From positions 487,322 through 551,321 of the forward strand of contig VZQC01000263.1 in NCBI GenBank assembly GCA_009823505.1: a stretch of 64,000 nucleotides of DNA, in the 5' to 3' direction. The notes beneath the pieces are model-generated. The model was not told the origin of the DNA. It searched no databases and worked only from the letters and a program-made list of their open reading frames with translations. Both the position numbers and the translations under genes were made by a program. The DNA comes from Rhizomys pruinosus (Eukaryota > Chordata > Mammalia > Rodentia > Spalacidae). Below, in pieces: positions 45,010-55,870 of this stretch (within the stretch, counting starts at the first letter, position 1; each line of letters begins with the position of its first letter).

Positions 45010-45345
45010 ATTATTTTTTTGATACAGGGTCTCCTTTAGTCCCAGCTGGCCTGGAGCTTACTATGTAGACCAGGCTGGCCTTGAACTCAGAGATCTGCCT
45101 GCCTCTGCCTCCTGAGCGCTGGGATTAAAGGCATGCACCACCGTGCCTGGCTACTTTTTATTTATTTTTATTTTATTATTTTATTTGTTTTTTTTTTTCT
45201 TTGAGACAGGGTCTCCCTGTAGCCCCAACTGGCATCAAATTCACTATGTAGACCAGGCTGGCCTTAAACCCACAGGGATCTGATTGCCTTTGCCTTCCTG
45301 AGTGCTGGGGTTAAAGGTGTGCACCACTATAACCAGACCTATTTA
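45010..45345 (-). mobile_element. Two reversed B1 SINEs
   Basis: Bodies at 45015-45155 and 45200-45340, separated by a TTTTA-rich tail. Confidence 0.9.
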
Positions 45346-45359
45346 ATTTTTAATTATTA

Positions 45360-45560
45360 TTATTATTGGTGTGTGTATATGCATGCACGAGGTATGTGTG
45401 AGACTGCAAGTGAGCTCATGCCATCGTGCTCATGTAGAAGTCAATGGGCAAGTTTTGGGGTCAGTTCTCTCCTTCCACCATGGGTTCTGGGAATCCAGCT
45501 CAGATCCTAGGCTTATGATGCAAGCTCTTTCCTGCTGAGAAAGCTCACTGGTCTACCTGG
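45360..45560 (-). mobile_element. B4/B3-like remnant
   Basis: tgtgtgtatatgcatgcacgagg ... ccaccatgggttctgggaatcc; tRNA-SINE-like but degraded. Confidence 0.5.
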
Positions 45561-45574
45561 AGAGGGTTTTTTTT

Positions 45575-46210
45575 TTTTCCTTTATTTTCCAATGTACATT
45601 TTTATTGAACTTTTGTGCATTTCATATAATACATTTTAATCATATTTAGACCTCCTCCCCTATCTACACCCTCCCATAGCCAGCCCACCAGATTTCTTGT
45701 ATTCTGTCATATCTATTAAGGCCTATCAAGTCAAGTTTCTTTCCCCAGATGTTCCTTGTTGTGACTTCATCCACTGGAGCCTGGTCAGCCTATCATCACT
45801 CTCTTAAGGAAGAATAACTTTTCCTGACCCAGCAGTGATCAGCTGTCATTATGGGATTTTTCAAACAAAATCTGTTTTAGTTTTTTCTTCCACACTCCGT
45901 CTCTCCATATCCCTCCCTCCTTTTGCCCTACCATCCCTAGAATCCTTCATTTCATTTTTATGTCACATGGACCCTCTCCCCCATTTCTCACTGCCTCTTA
46001 CTCCCCTTGGAATTTTACTCAGCTGTAGAGAAAAATGAAGTTATGAAATTTGCAAGGAAATGGATGGGTCTGGAAAGTATCATACTAAAATAGTATGTAA
46101 AACCAGACCCCGAAAGACAAAAATATTGTGTTCTTGATAATATGTGGATCCTACCTTTAATGTTTATATGCATGTATAGAAATAAGGGAGTGTGAGAATG
46201 GGTTCTTCCT
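45575..46210 (-). mobile_element. L1 3' end (minus) with an L1 ORF2 piece in opposite orientation
   Basis: 45575-45835 is a reversed L1 3' UTR with a poly-T tract at its left. 46005-46200 reads forward as ORF2 C-terminal DNA (gaattttactcagctgtagag, gaaatttgcaaggaaatgg). Head-to-head pieces are expected of an inverted (twin-primed) L1. Confidence 0.7.
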
Positions 46211-46667
46211 TTTTCTTTGTCTTTTTTTTAAGTCTGCCAAAGACTTTATTCATGAGTTATAATGGAACTCAAAAATAGCAAAGAGCATGAAGAGAATTCA
46301 GATTAATATTTATTAATCAAATACATCACTGTATTGATTATTGGTTATCAAAAAATAAATATACTTAAAAATTCGTGTGTGAGACATAATTATTATCACT
46401 TTATGGAACTTCAAAGTAATTAAGGATCATTTGCCAGAAAAGTTCATTATACATTTAAATACATATAACTCTAAAGAAATCAAATGTAACTGATAACCAT
46501 CTCATAGCTAATCTTGGTAAAGTGCTATTTTCATACTGAAAAAAAGTATATATTAAAAATCTACAGTTGTTGAAAGTGTTACTTTTTTTTCCTTCAGTAT
46601 TCACTACCTTCACCATAACCTATGGTCCCCAAAGAGACTAGAGGTGAGGCCTTAAAACTCAAGAATC

Positions 46668-46830
46668 TTGCCAGGCATGGTGGCTCATGCCTTTAATCCT
46701 AGCACTTGGGAGGCAGAGGCAGGCAATCTTTGTGAGTTCAAGGCCAGCCTGGTCTACAGAGTGAGTTCCAGGACAGCTGGGGCTATAGGGAGACCCTGTC
46801 TCGAAAAGACCAAAAAAAAAACAAAAAACA
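46668..46830 (+). mobile_element. B1 SINE with TSD in Cmtr2 pseudogene 3' UTR
   Basis: actcaagaatctt flanks both ends. The body is near consensus, so the insertion is much younger than the pseudogene. Confidence 0.96.
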
Positions 46831-47429
46831 AAAAAACTCAAGAATCTTTCCATTCATTGTTTCCTGGATGTTAAAAATTATAATATTCCTAAATGAAGCT
46901 TTTCATGATACAAAAGTACTAGACACAAATTTTCAATATTTCAGAATAATCTTTGGCTTAAAGCTGCCCTTTCTGTTATTAGTTGGATGGTTCTAGTTAG
47001 TAGACACACAAGAATACATTAGTTTTACTTGAATCAAAAGACTATTGAGCCACGGATCTAAAGGCAATAAATGGCACATAGTAAGAAATCTGGTAACAAA
47101 GTTCCCTGATACTCATAATGACACTTTAAATGCTCTCAAGTGAATAGTGTTGCCAAGGAGTGTCTGATCTCTGCTCATGAATGACCTCTACCAACTGGTT
47201 AACAGCATGAGCCAATGAGAGGAATTACTTGGGGAAAGAAAAGTCTGAAGGCACAGGGGCAAATCTTCAACAGATAAGTAAGACCAACTTAACTGCCTAT
47301 GCAAGCACGGGAGGTCTCACCCCAAGCACACAGACATCCCATGATTAGAGGCTGAACACCACCCTTGCATGGCTCCTACTACAGGAAGAACAGTATGCCT
47401 ATGAATATGTGTACCTTTCAGGTAGGAAG

Positions 47430-47756
47430 TGCAGGGTCCTGCCCCTCACGGCAACCAGATGGAAGGGGAAAGACAGGTGAGCAGTCTGCCCCACCTCGCA
47501 GCCTCCCATGTCCCGGAGACACTCAGATAGACGGGGAGTCAGTCACAGCCGATCTCGTTTATTGCAAGCACTACAGCAGCTTATAAAGGCAAAGACCACA
47601 AGGGAACGCCCACCGCCCCCGAAACAGGAAAAGTTTCAAAACAAGCCTGGCCACGCCTACCTTACTTCCTTTAGCCCAGTCTTGTTTACTTAGGAACAGC
47701 TGGCCTGGCTACCTTACATCCTTTAGGTGACCTCTTTAGAGTGTTGGTGCCTCTCA
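47430..47756 (-). mobile_element. Solo retroviral-type LTR
   Basis: Reversed, it reads tgagaggcaccaacac at the start, a TATA-like cctttataagctgc (near 47580) and an aataaa signal (near 47560), with the LTR ending ...ctgca. Promoter followed closely by polyadenylation signal is the U3-R arrangement of an ERV LTR. No internal viral genes are attached. ttcagg occurs just outside both ends (47417-47422 and 47763-47768) and could be a 6-bp TSD if the termini are taken slightly wider. Boundaries are approximate. Confidence 0.68.
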
Positions 47757-48813
47757 TGCCCCTTCAGGAAGGAGCTGATACTTTTCTGAACTCATGTCCA
47801 AAAACTGGCATTTCTCCAAAATGAGAAGGTATTAAATAGAACAGGCAGATGCAGTGAGAGAGGAAACTGTAAGTCACGAAACTGAATCTCAGCAAGGACA
47901 TGTTCAACTTCATAACTCAAGGCTGCTGATTTCTTCTCTCTCTCCTTGAATAATCAAAGCAAAGGCCTTTTAGCAATGGCAGCATTCAAATCCCACAAAA
48001 AAATCAAGCAGGGCCCCGTTAAGGAGGACCTCCATCGGCACAAACCGCAAGACCTGCTGGGCTGCACTGGAGTTGAACAAAGCACTCAACAACTCATTAA
48101 CGTTCTGCAGATACTGGAAAACTGGACTTAGAAGGTTCTGATCACCAACACACAACAGGACAGCTCAAGTCCTCAAGGGCTCGGAGGATGTGGGACAAGA
48201 AAACGTAATGAATCTAAAACAGCTGTGGAGTACAAAGATTAAGCCAGCCATAAATCTCATTAAACAAGAAAGTACAGGCAAAATCAGCACATCTCCCATC
48301 CGAAGCTGCCGCAGTGAATGCAGAAGGCAGTCCAAGAACAAATGCTGGTAAGCTGGGTCGCCATCATGAAGCAGTGAACAGCCGAAGCTCATGAGTTCCA
48401 CTGACTCCAGGAGCTGGACTTCCAACGGGTGGGCGTATGTATTTTGACATCACAGAGAGTAGGTGCGCCCACAGGCAGGCACTTTGTTTTCTGGGCTCTG
48501 TAACCTGCTCATCCTGAATGAAGGTACTGGGTAAGGCTAAACAATTCAGAAAATATCAATTTTTCGGAAAAAAAATGTGGCAACAATAGTATTGCCTTTG
48601 GGGCCTGAACTTGGAATCCAAATCCAAAGCTTCCCCTAAGGATTTTTCCATTGCTTCATTAAGAGTCTTTAAAATGTCACCATCACAGAAACGAGAACAC
48701 TTCACCTTCGGCAGTTTCTTTCCTTCTAAAATATGCCATAAATGGCACTCAAGATTGGAAGCCATCCCTTCTAACAGAGAATTTTGGCCAGGATGGTAGA
48801 TGGTATGCTCTTC

Positions 48814-49082
48814 AGCCCAACTATTTTTTTTTTAATTTTTAATTTATTTTTGTATGCATATGAATGTACTGTCTGCATGTAGGTTTGTGCACCCGTGTTG
48901 TGCAATGCCTCGGAAGTCAGAAGAGAGTCTCGGATTCCCCTGGAACTGGAGTTCTCCTGGAATTGGAGTTACAGATGGTTCTTAGCTGCCATGTGGGTGC
49001 TGGGGATCAAACCCGGGTCCTCTGCAAGAGCAGTCGGTATTCTTAACCGCTAGGCTACTTTTCCAGCCCCAGCCCAACTATT
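48814..49082 (-). mobile_element. B2-superfamily SINE with TSD in Cmtr2 pseudogene
   Basis: agcccaactatt at 48814-48825 and 49071-49082; duplication subfamily. It splits the Cmtr2 remnant. Confidence 0.97.
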
Positions 49083-49397
49083 GAAGTATCCTTTGGCTAC
49101 TTTATCTTTCCACGAAAGTGTTTCCAGCATCATTCTTTTATTATAGGTTTAAAATATTTGTTCCTCTGTCCAAACCATTTCATACTTGTACTACAACCAA
49201 TGTTAGATTTTTTTAACAAGCTGGTTATTTCTAGAAAGAGGCTTCAGTTCAAATTTCTGCATAAAATTTTGTACAGCACAATCCCTTAAATTATTGTTTC
49301 ACTTGTTCCTCTTTTCCCTTGCACTCAAAGAGATGAATGTTCTCATAAATTGCCTCTAACTGGTATTTATGAAAGAATGTACAACACTCTTCATGTT

Positions 49398-49572
49398 GGG
49401 TTTTTTTGTTTGTTTTGTTTGTTTTTTGTCTTTTCAAGACAGGGTCTCCCTGTAGCCTCAGCTGTCCTGGAACTCACTCTGTAGACCAGGCTGGCCTTGA
49501 ACTCAAAGAGATCCCCTGCCTCTGCCTCCCAAGTGCTAGGATTAAAGGCATGTGCCACCATGCTGGGCGTCA
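49398..49572 (-). mobile_element. B1 SINE in Cmtr2 pseudogene
   Basis: TTTG-rich tail then cttttcaagacagggtc to caccatgctgggcg. Confidence 0.94.
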
Positions 49573-49587
49573 TCAAGTTGTTTAAGA

Positions 49588-49760
49588 AAAGATTTGGGTA
49601 GGGCGTGGTGGCCCATGCCTTTAATCCTAGCAGTTGGGAGGCAGAGTCAGGCAGATCTCTGTGAGTTCAAGGCCAGCCTGGTCTACAGAGTGAGCTCCAG
49701 GCCAGCTGGGACTAAAGGGAGACCCTGTCTCAAAAATACAAAAAAAAAAAAAAAAAGAAT
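49588..49760 (+). mobile_element. B1 SINE in Cmtr2 pseudogene, opposite orientation
   Basis: agatttggg before and agaatttggg after the element suggest its TSD. It forms an inverted pair with the previous B1. Confidence 0.94.
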
Positions 49761-50262
49761 TTGGGAATCACATGACGGGGAAAAGAGCTTTCTTGGTTAT
49801 CTCAGTTGATAACAGAGGATGAATGGCCTCTTCCCCCTTATAGTGGAGGCACATCACATAGACCTTTGAATTTCCTGCCTTGCTGGAGGACACGGTCAAA
49901 GGAACAATTCAGCAGGTACATCAGGTTTACAGAACAATGTTCAAACAAAGTAAATATCTTTAAAACAAAAGAGCCACCATTCCCAAGAGTGGTCAGACCA
50001 GTGACAACTTCACAGTAGTACAAAAAGGAAACTAAATCTTCTTGTTCACCTGGGTTTCCTTGCCAATCAAAACTCCCATCTGCAGTGACCAAGTGAACTT
50101 AACCCATAATGCTTAGGAAAGCCTGAAGTCCAGCCAAATATTTCAGGATCATGATATCACCAGTATTATCTGGACCAAAGTAGCACCCAGTGCAAATTAT
50201 TCGCAATAAGCTGGTAGTCCATAATCATCATGAGATTGTCGTTTGCTTCGTGGTATGGATTC

Positions 50263-50825
50263 AAAGTGTTAGCTACCTGCTCTTTTCCTCCTGGGCTGCT
50301 CGGTGATCACTGCCATCATGAATGATACGGTGACTATCCAGACCAAGAAGTTCATGACCAACCGTCTGCTTCAGAAGAAGCAAATGGTCATCAATGTCCT
50401 TCACCCTAGAAAGGGAACAGTATCAAAAACAGAGATTCAGGAAAAGCTAGCCAAAACGTACAAAGCCACACCAGATGTCATCTTTGTGTTTGGATTCGGA
50501 ACTCACTTTGGTGGTGGCAAGACAACTGGCTTCGGCATGATTTATGACTCTGGATTATGCAAAAGAAAAACGAGCCCAGACACAGACTTGCCAGACATGG
50601 CCTGTATGAGAAGAAATATCCTCCAGAAAATAGCGGAAGGAACGCAAGAACAGAATGAAGAAGGTTAGGGGGACTGCAAAGGCCAATGTTGGTGCTGGCA
50701 AAAAGCAAAAGGAGTAAAGAGTCTGCAGCGACTTGCTCTGCGGTGGTGGTCACAGGTGCACAGATTAAAGGAGACAAGATCCAATAAACTCTAAAAACTT
50801 GAAGAAAAAAAAAGTGTTAGCTACC
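50263..50825 (+). pseudogene. Rps24: Rps24 processed pseudogene nested in Cmtr2 pseudogene
   Basis: RPS24 is a small-subunit ribosomal protein. A perfect 15-bp TSD, aaagtgttagctacc, lies at 50263-50277 and 50811-50825. Between them are a pyrimidine-rich (TOP-like) 5' UTR, the start at 50318 ([20 protein letters not shown]), [18 protein letters not shown] in mid-protein, a frameshift near 50548, the normal-position stop at 50715-50717, an aataaa signal near 50783 and a poly-A end. There are no introns. The frameshift removes the basic C-terminal third, so no functional protein is expected. It inserted after the Cmtr2 copy, in the antisense direction to it. Confidence 0.98.
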
Positions 50826-51539
50826 CAACTCCACTCACAGGGGAATCCGATGGGATTTTAAGTAGTGGTTGAGACTAGCTATAAAAGCTCCGGGAGCTTC
50901 ACAGAGGTGTACAGAATTTAGTTTTCCATTCTGAAAAGCTTCCTGTGGAATAAGTGGAAAGCTGCACAAAATCTCGTGGAATTTCCACCAGGCCTGAGTG
51001 CAAAGTTCGGCATTTACGGCCTTTTTCACAAGAGAAATGATTTTTCCTGCTTTATTGGTGAAAGCAAGGGTGCTTGTGCCACTCGTCCAGCTTCTTATCA
51101 CTCAGGAGGTTTTTCACCGCATTTAGGGACTTCTTCAAGTTAAGAAATGCATTAAATTCTGTGTGGTCACACGTGAAAATCTCAGTGGGATCTGGTAACT
51201 GCCACTCATCATCGAGTGGCTCAGAGTAAGAAAAGTTTTTGGCAAAGAGTTTGAAAATGTCAGCGAGAATAACTGGGCTGAGGGGACTTAGAACTTGCTA
51301 ACTACTGAACTGGCGGTTTTCTGCGCTTACTCATTTTCAAATCAAATTAAGACCTGGGCCAGTGCAGCCAATGCTCTCACTTGCTCTAGGGGATCCAGGT
51401 GCAGGATCCCTCATTCCCGCGGCCCAGAAGCTGGGGTTCAGCACCCGGTCCCGAGCCTGGTCACCCCAGGGAGGTAGACAGCATTACCTTCGTTCACTCC
51501 CATTAGGGCTGCAGGGTGCACAGCAGCTGCACTTCCGTC

Positions 51540-51727
51540 TTTTTTTTTTTTTGTTTGTGTGTTTTTTGTTTGAAGACATAAGGTTCTTCCTGTACCCCCA
51601 CGCTAGCCGGGAGTCACATATGTGACCGTATCAGTGAGGCATATAACTCACAGAGATTCTCTGCTGGCCCTTTTGCACACCAAGGCAATGCCCAGGGTAT
51701 TAGTAGGCATGCGCCACCACTCCCAGC
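51540..51727 (-). mobile_element. B1-like element at the 5' boundary of the Cmtr2 retrocopy
   Basis: Poly-T at 51540, then a corrupted reversed B1 ending ggcatgcgccaccactcccagc, which directly abuts the Cmtr2 TSD. It has no TSD of its own that I can see. Many indels suggest either age or poor base calls. Confidence 0.7.
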
Positions 51728-51742
51728 TGGGTTCTTCCTTTT

Positions 51743-52185
51743 AAAAAGTATGTTTCAGAAACTTTCAGCATGTTGCTGAAGCAAGAATTCGTAACTCTGT
51801 ATGGACTATGGACAGTCGACAATTCATACTTAAAGGTTGCACTATTACCCAAATGGGTGTACGATCTGATTTATAGTACTACTGGTACTGTGCCAGAAAT
51901 ACTTTTTGTTGTTTGCTTTGAAAACTTTGTTTAGCCACTTAAAGAAAATCTGCTTATGGCACAATTTGCCTTAAACCTATTCCAGGTTAAATATTTGCTT
52001 TCCAATTAAAAATTACAATTATTCCCCATCTTCTGATTTTAGAAAAAAAATTACAATTAAATAAGGAATAATAGCATTATTTTCTGCGTTTGGCATCTAA
52101 ACTCTGGGTTATTTAAAGCATCCAAATTCTTCATCTATTTGAGTATGAGTATGTTGGATGGGACTTTTTTTATTTTGAGTTTTTT
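51743..52185. other. Apparently unique sequence
   Basis: Nothing recognised. Confidence 0.45.
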
Positions 52186-52189
52186 TCTC

Positions 52190-52645
52190 CCCTTTTTAAA
52201 AATATTTTATTATTTTTATGTGTATGAGTGTATTGCCTGCGTGTGTGTAACTGCACCCATGTTGAGCAATGGCCATGGAGGTCCAAAGAGAGCATTGGAT
52301 ACCCTGGAACTGGAGTTAGGATGGTTGTTAGCCACCATGTGAGTGCTGGGTATCAGCAGAGGACATATTTTTTAATTAAATTAAATTTTATTTTATAAAG
52401 AATTAAGAGTCATGGGGCTGGAGAAATGGCTCAGCAGTTTAGAGCACTGGTTATTTGCTTGTTAATTATGTGTATATTTGTGCATCTGTGAATGGGTATG
52501 AGTGCATATGCCCACAGAAGCCAGAGGCATTAAATCCCCAAGAGCAAAAATTATGGGCAGTTGTGAGCTGTCTAACATAGGTGTTGGGAACTGAACTCAA
52601 GCAGTAAATTCTCTTAACCACCTAGCCATCTCTTTAACCCAAGCA
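52190..52645 (-). mobile_element. Old B2/B3-like SINEs
   Basis: A reversed copy at about 52195-52360, a short forward B2 head at 52413-52450, and a reversed B3-like copy at 52460-52640 (agttgtgagctgtctaacatagg). Confidence 0.75.
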
Positions 52646-52774
52646 AGTTCTTAACTCCCCAGGGTGTTGTTTCTCCAGCTCCATACTTCCTTTTTCCTAC
52701 TGTTTATCTCTAAAAGACTGCATTTTCTTTTCTTTTTCAAGATTCATTTATTTTAGGTTGGAGAGATGCCTGCC

Positions 52775-54245
52775 CAGGTGTGTCAAGTTGACAGACAATC
52801 TAACACTTTAAACCACAAACTCATGTTAGTATTACTATCACAACAGAAAACAGTACAACTTTAAAAGTCCCACATCTTTAAAAAATTCAAACACTTTAAA
52901 TGTTTAAAGTCTCTCCTAAAAGTCTCTTAACTGTGGGCTCGTATAAAATTCAAAATAAGCATTGTCTTCTTTCAAAAGGGAAAAATTGGGTGCACTTAAA
53001 ACCAAAGTCCAGCAAAGTAGCTCAAAGCTGGACATCTGAGATTAACTCATGATCTTCTGTGCTCCAAAGGGTTTGAGCAGCTCCACTTCTCTGGCTCTGC
53101 CGTCCATGGCATACACACCCCTTGTCAGGTAGGCTCAGGCCAACTCCACTCCACATCTACCACTGCCCTTAGTGGCTGTCACGTGATCCTGGCATCGTCA
53201 ATATGCTGAGGTCTCTACTGAAACTGAGGCTGCACCTTCACCAACTACTCTTCTGGCCTCTCAGGGTGCAAAGCCTCCGATAGTCTCCATGATCCATTCA
53301 GTCCAGGGTGTCTTCACTGCAACTGAGGCTACACTTTCACCAATGGCCTTTCCTGGCCTCTCAGGATGGAAGCCTCAGCTGCTCTCTGTGACCTCTTCAT
53401 GCCTTCAAAACCAATACCATGCAAGACATTCTTACACATTACCAAGTCCTGCTTCCAGCTTGAGATGGAGCCTCCTGCCCTCTCTGGACCCCAGGTTCTG
53501 TATGCTGACCCCAAGGAAATACTTCCCACAAGCTTTCACCTCAATAATGCTGGTCTCTTGTCACCCACAGCTGATCCTTCACCCCCAGCCAATGACAAGA
53601 AACCACAGATTTTCAACTCAAAATATCACACAAACAGACCAGATAGAGTTTGCTTCCCTTGAAACTTCACAAGCCAGGCCTCCATTGTCTTTACATTTTT
53701 CATCATTATTTTCCGAGTTCCTAAAGTACAGCTCAGCTCACTAAGCTTTAAACACTTAATGGTTTTTCCAGTCCAAAGATCCGAGAACTTCTACAATCCT
53801 CCCCCAAACCACTGGGTTAGGTCTGTCACAGCAATAACCTACTCTCTGGTACCAATTTCTGTTCTAGTTACATTCTATTACTGTGATTAAACCACTAACT
53901 AAAACTAACTTGGAAAGGAAAGGTTTATTTGGCTCACAGCACAGTCCATCATCAAGAGAAGCCAAAGCAGGAACTCAGGGCAGGAACCTGGAGCACAGAC
54001 CATGGAGGCACACTGCTAACTGGCTTGCTCCCCTGGCCTGTGCTCAGCTTGCTTTCTTATATACCACAGGACTACCTTCCCAGAGATAGCGTCACCCACA
54101 GAGGACTGGGACCTCCCATATTACTCAACAATCAAGAATATGCCCACAGACATGGTGATAGGCCAATCCAATGGACACAATTCCTCAATTGAGATTCTGT
54201 CTACCTGGGTGTCTCAAAGTGACAACTAAAACTATCCAGCACAAT
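52775..54245 (-). mobile_element. Rodent interspersed element, LTR-like arrangement
   Basis: 53866-54245 is a complete reversed unit (gttacattctattactgtgattaaac ... acaactaaaactatccagcac). A short piece of the same unit's end (gtgtcaagttgacag) lies at 52780, before about 1.05 kb of internal sequence, as if terminal repeats flank a body. The internal part has no recognised retroviral gene; its open frames (for example 53289-53744) look incidental. Within it two related blocks (ctctactgaaactgaggctgcacc and cttcactgcaactgaggctacac) suggest an old 110-bp tandem repeat near 53200-53370. Confidence 0.55.
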
Positions 54246-54460
54246 TATGAATATTCTTTTTTATTAATTCTTATTTCTTTTCAGTATTTTATTATTTTTT
54301 ATGTACAAGTATATTGGCTGCATGTAGTTAAGTGGACCTGTGTCATGCAATGCCCATGGAGGGTGGATGCTGGGATCAAACCCAGGGCCTTTGCAAGAGC
54401 AGCCAGTGCTCTTAACTGCTGAGCCATCTCTCCAAGCCCCCAGCTATGAATTATTTCTTT
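54246..54460 (-). mobile_element. B2-superfamily SINE, first of three insertions at one site
   Basis: Body about 54275-54440, ending ctccaagcccc. The target tatgaatattctttt (54246) is repeated as tatgaattatttcttt (54445). Confidence 0.9.
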
Positions 54461-54630
54461 TTTTTTTTTTTTGGTCTTTTGAGACAGGCGGTCATCCCTG
54501 TAGCCCCAGCTGTCCTGGAACTCACTCTGTAGACCAGGCTGGCCTTGAACTCACAAAGATCCGCCTGCCTCTGCCTCCCAAGTGCTAGGATTAAAGGCAT
54601 GTGCCACCACGCCCAGTCTATGAATATTCT
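54461..54630 (-). mobile_element. B1 SINE, second insertion at the same site
   Basis: Poly-T and body at about 54461-54617; target copies tatgaattatttcttt at 54445 and tatgaatattct at 54619. Confidence 0.93.
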
Positions 54631-55870
54631 TTTTTTTTTTTAGTTTTTTTTAATTGATGCTTTGTGCATTTCATACATCATTTTCCACTTCAGTTCAGGC
54701 ATATTTCCCTTTCCCTTCCCCCGACCTCACCCCACCCCATCCCAGATCATGCATTCTGCCATAACTGTCCTGCATCTTTCTCTCAGTTTTTTTTTTCATT
54801 TCTTAGCAATTAGTGATAATTTATGAGTACAAGCATCCTTCATGCAAAACCAATTTGCAAGCAGTTGTGCCCAAACCCACACAGCCCGTGGGTCCCACCA
54901 TCCAGCAGGGGGGGCTTGCATGTTCAGTCAAGTTGATCAAATGAGTATCCAGACTATATTGCTGTAGTTTCACCATTCACCCCAATCGCAGCTCCCATAT
55001 TCTACCATGCCCCCTCCTCTGAAGACTGCTCCCTAGGCTTAGAAAAGGGGCACAAGTGGATGAGAAGCAAAACAGTCCACCTTCTCTGGAGCTGTTGTCT
55101 TGGACTCTGGTCAATTCTAGCTGTTTCCTTTCATGGGCTGACAGTTTGTCCAGGAATAACCCCTCGATCCTACAAATGAAGCACAAGGAATTAGATATAT
55201 AGGTATCCAAACAGTACTAATTGTTATGGTAGGTTACTTTGGTATAGACACAGATGCTTGGATGGTATGTTAATCCATGAATGACATTTTTTTCTGTTAA
55301 ATATGACAGGGTCTTACTGTGGCTTATAACATCTCTTAACCTGTAGAGGATGTAAGCTTGTGGCATCAGCTGTGGGTTATTCCTCCAAGGAGAGAGCCAA
55401 TAGCCAATTAGATTTGGGATACACAGGCATATGGATGCCTCTGCTGCACAGTATTTCCAGGCAGGTGAGGTGTAGCTGGTGCTGACAGAGGAGTCTTGCT
55501 TGACTCAAGGAGACCCATATTTGCTTTATTGGTTTAGTGGCCTTTGGTAACACTCTCTGGCATTCCAGAGACCATCTGTACACTTGCATGTGTGGTCTCA
55601 ATACATCTTTCCCATGTTGTCAGGTCTTCGACAGCAGGGCCCCACCGCCTCTCTTCTCTCAGGTATCCCAGTTTAGAGGCAAGGAGCCTTTACCTTTTGT
55701 GGGGGCTTGGGTCCCCTGGCCAACATCTCCTTGGTAGAATAATCCATTGCTGATGTCGGACCTCCTGTATTAATATATTTTGCTTAAGTGCATAGCTTAA
55801 GGAGACTTTAGTATTATATTTGGTTCTGAACAGAGAACAATCCTTTTCACAGTTCCTATGTCTACCAGTC
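54631..55870 (-). mobile_element. L1-tailed element of about 1.24 kb, third insertion at the same site
   Basis: Bounded by atgaatattctt at 54620-54631 and 55872-55883. On the minus strand the 3' 500 bp match 26420-26930, 33310-32940 and 63930-63395 and end in an L1-like tail. The 5' 700 bp (55870-55200) show no L1 ORF2 or ORF1 similarity I can recognise. The longest open stretch (55210-54977) is 77 codons and shared with the 63.8-kb copy. Confidence 0.82.

Larger units (their letters stand above)
47910..51334 (-). pseudogene. Cmtr2: Cmtr2 coding remnant (cap-specific 2'-O-methyltransferase 2)
   Basis: In the living gene the product methylates the second transcribed nucleotide of capped mRNA. 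Here the minus strand opens at 51334 with MSKRRKPPVQ and a stop at codon 11. Frame shifts follow, but the protein can be followed throughout: [20 protein letters not shown] (about 51210), then [37 protein letters not shown] (SAM-binding part, to about 50840), [18 protein letters not shown] and [16 protein letters not shown] (49838-50092), [12 protein letters not shown] (49390), [11 protein letters not shown] (48700), [40 protein letters not shown] and finally a EREEISSLEL-type end with TGA at 47910. The parent's coding region is normally uninterrupted, which fits an mRNA-derived copy. Confidence 0.95.
46199..51742 (-). pseudogene. Cmtr2: Cmtr2 processed pseudogene: full retrocopy with TSDs
   Basis: A perfect 15-bp TSD, tgggttcttcctttt, lies at 46199-46213 and 51728-51742. 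The empty site would read cctttt/aaaaag, an L1-endonuclease-type target, and a reversed poly-A (tctttgtctttttttt) follows the left copy as expected for a minus-strand insertion. Within lie the 3' UTR (about 46214-47909, with a reversed polyadenylation signal near 46247), the coding remnant (47910-51334), the 5' UTR (51335 to about 51540) and a B1 at the 5' edge. Later insertions: B1 46668, LTR about 47430, B2 48826, B1s 49395 and 49590, Rps24 50278. Confidence 0.9.

Noticed and set aside
50318..50717. Functional Rps24 gene
   Set aside because: Intronless, poly-A ended, TSD-flanked and frameshifted near 50548.
53289..53744. 151-codon plus-strand frame
   Set aside because: Lies inside a rodent interspersed repeat; no conserved domain recognised.
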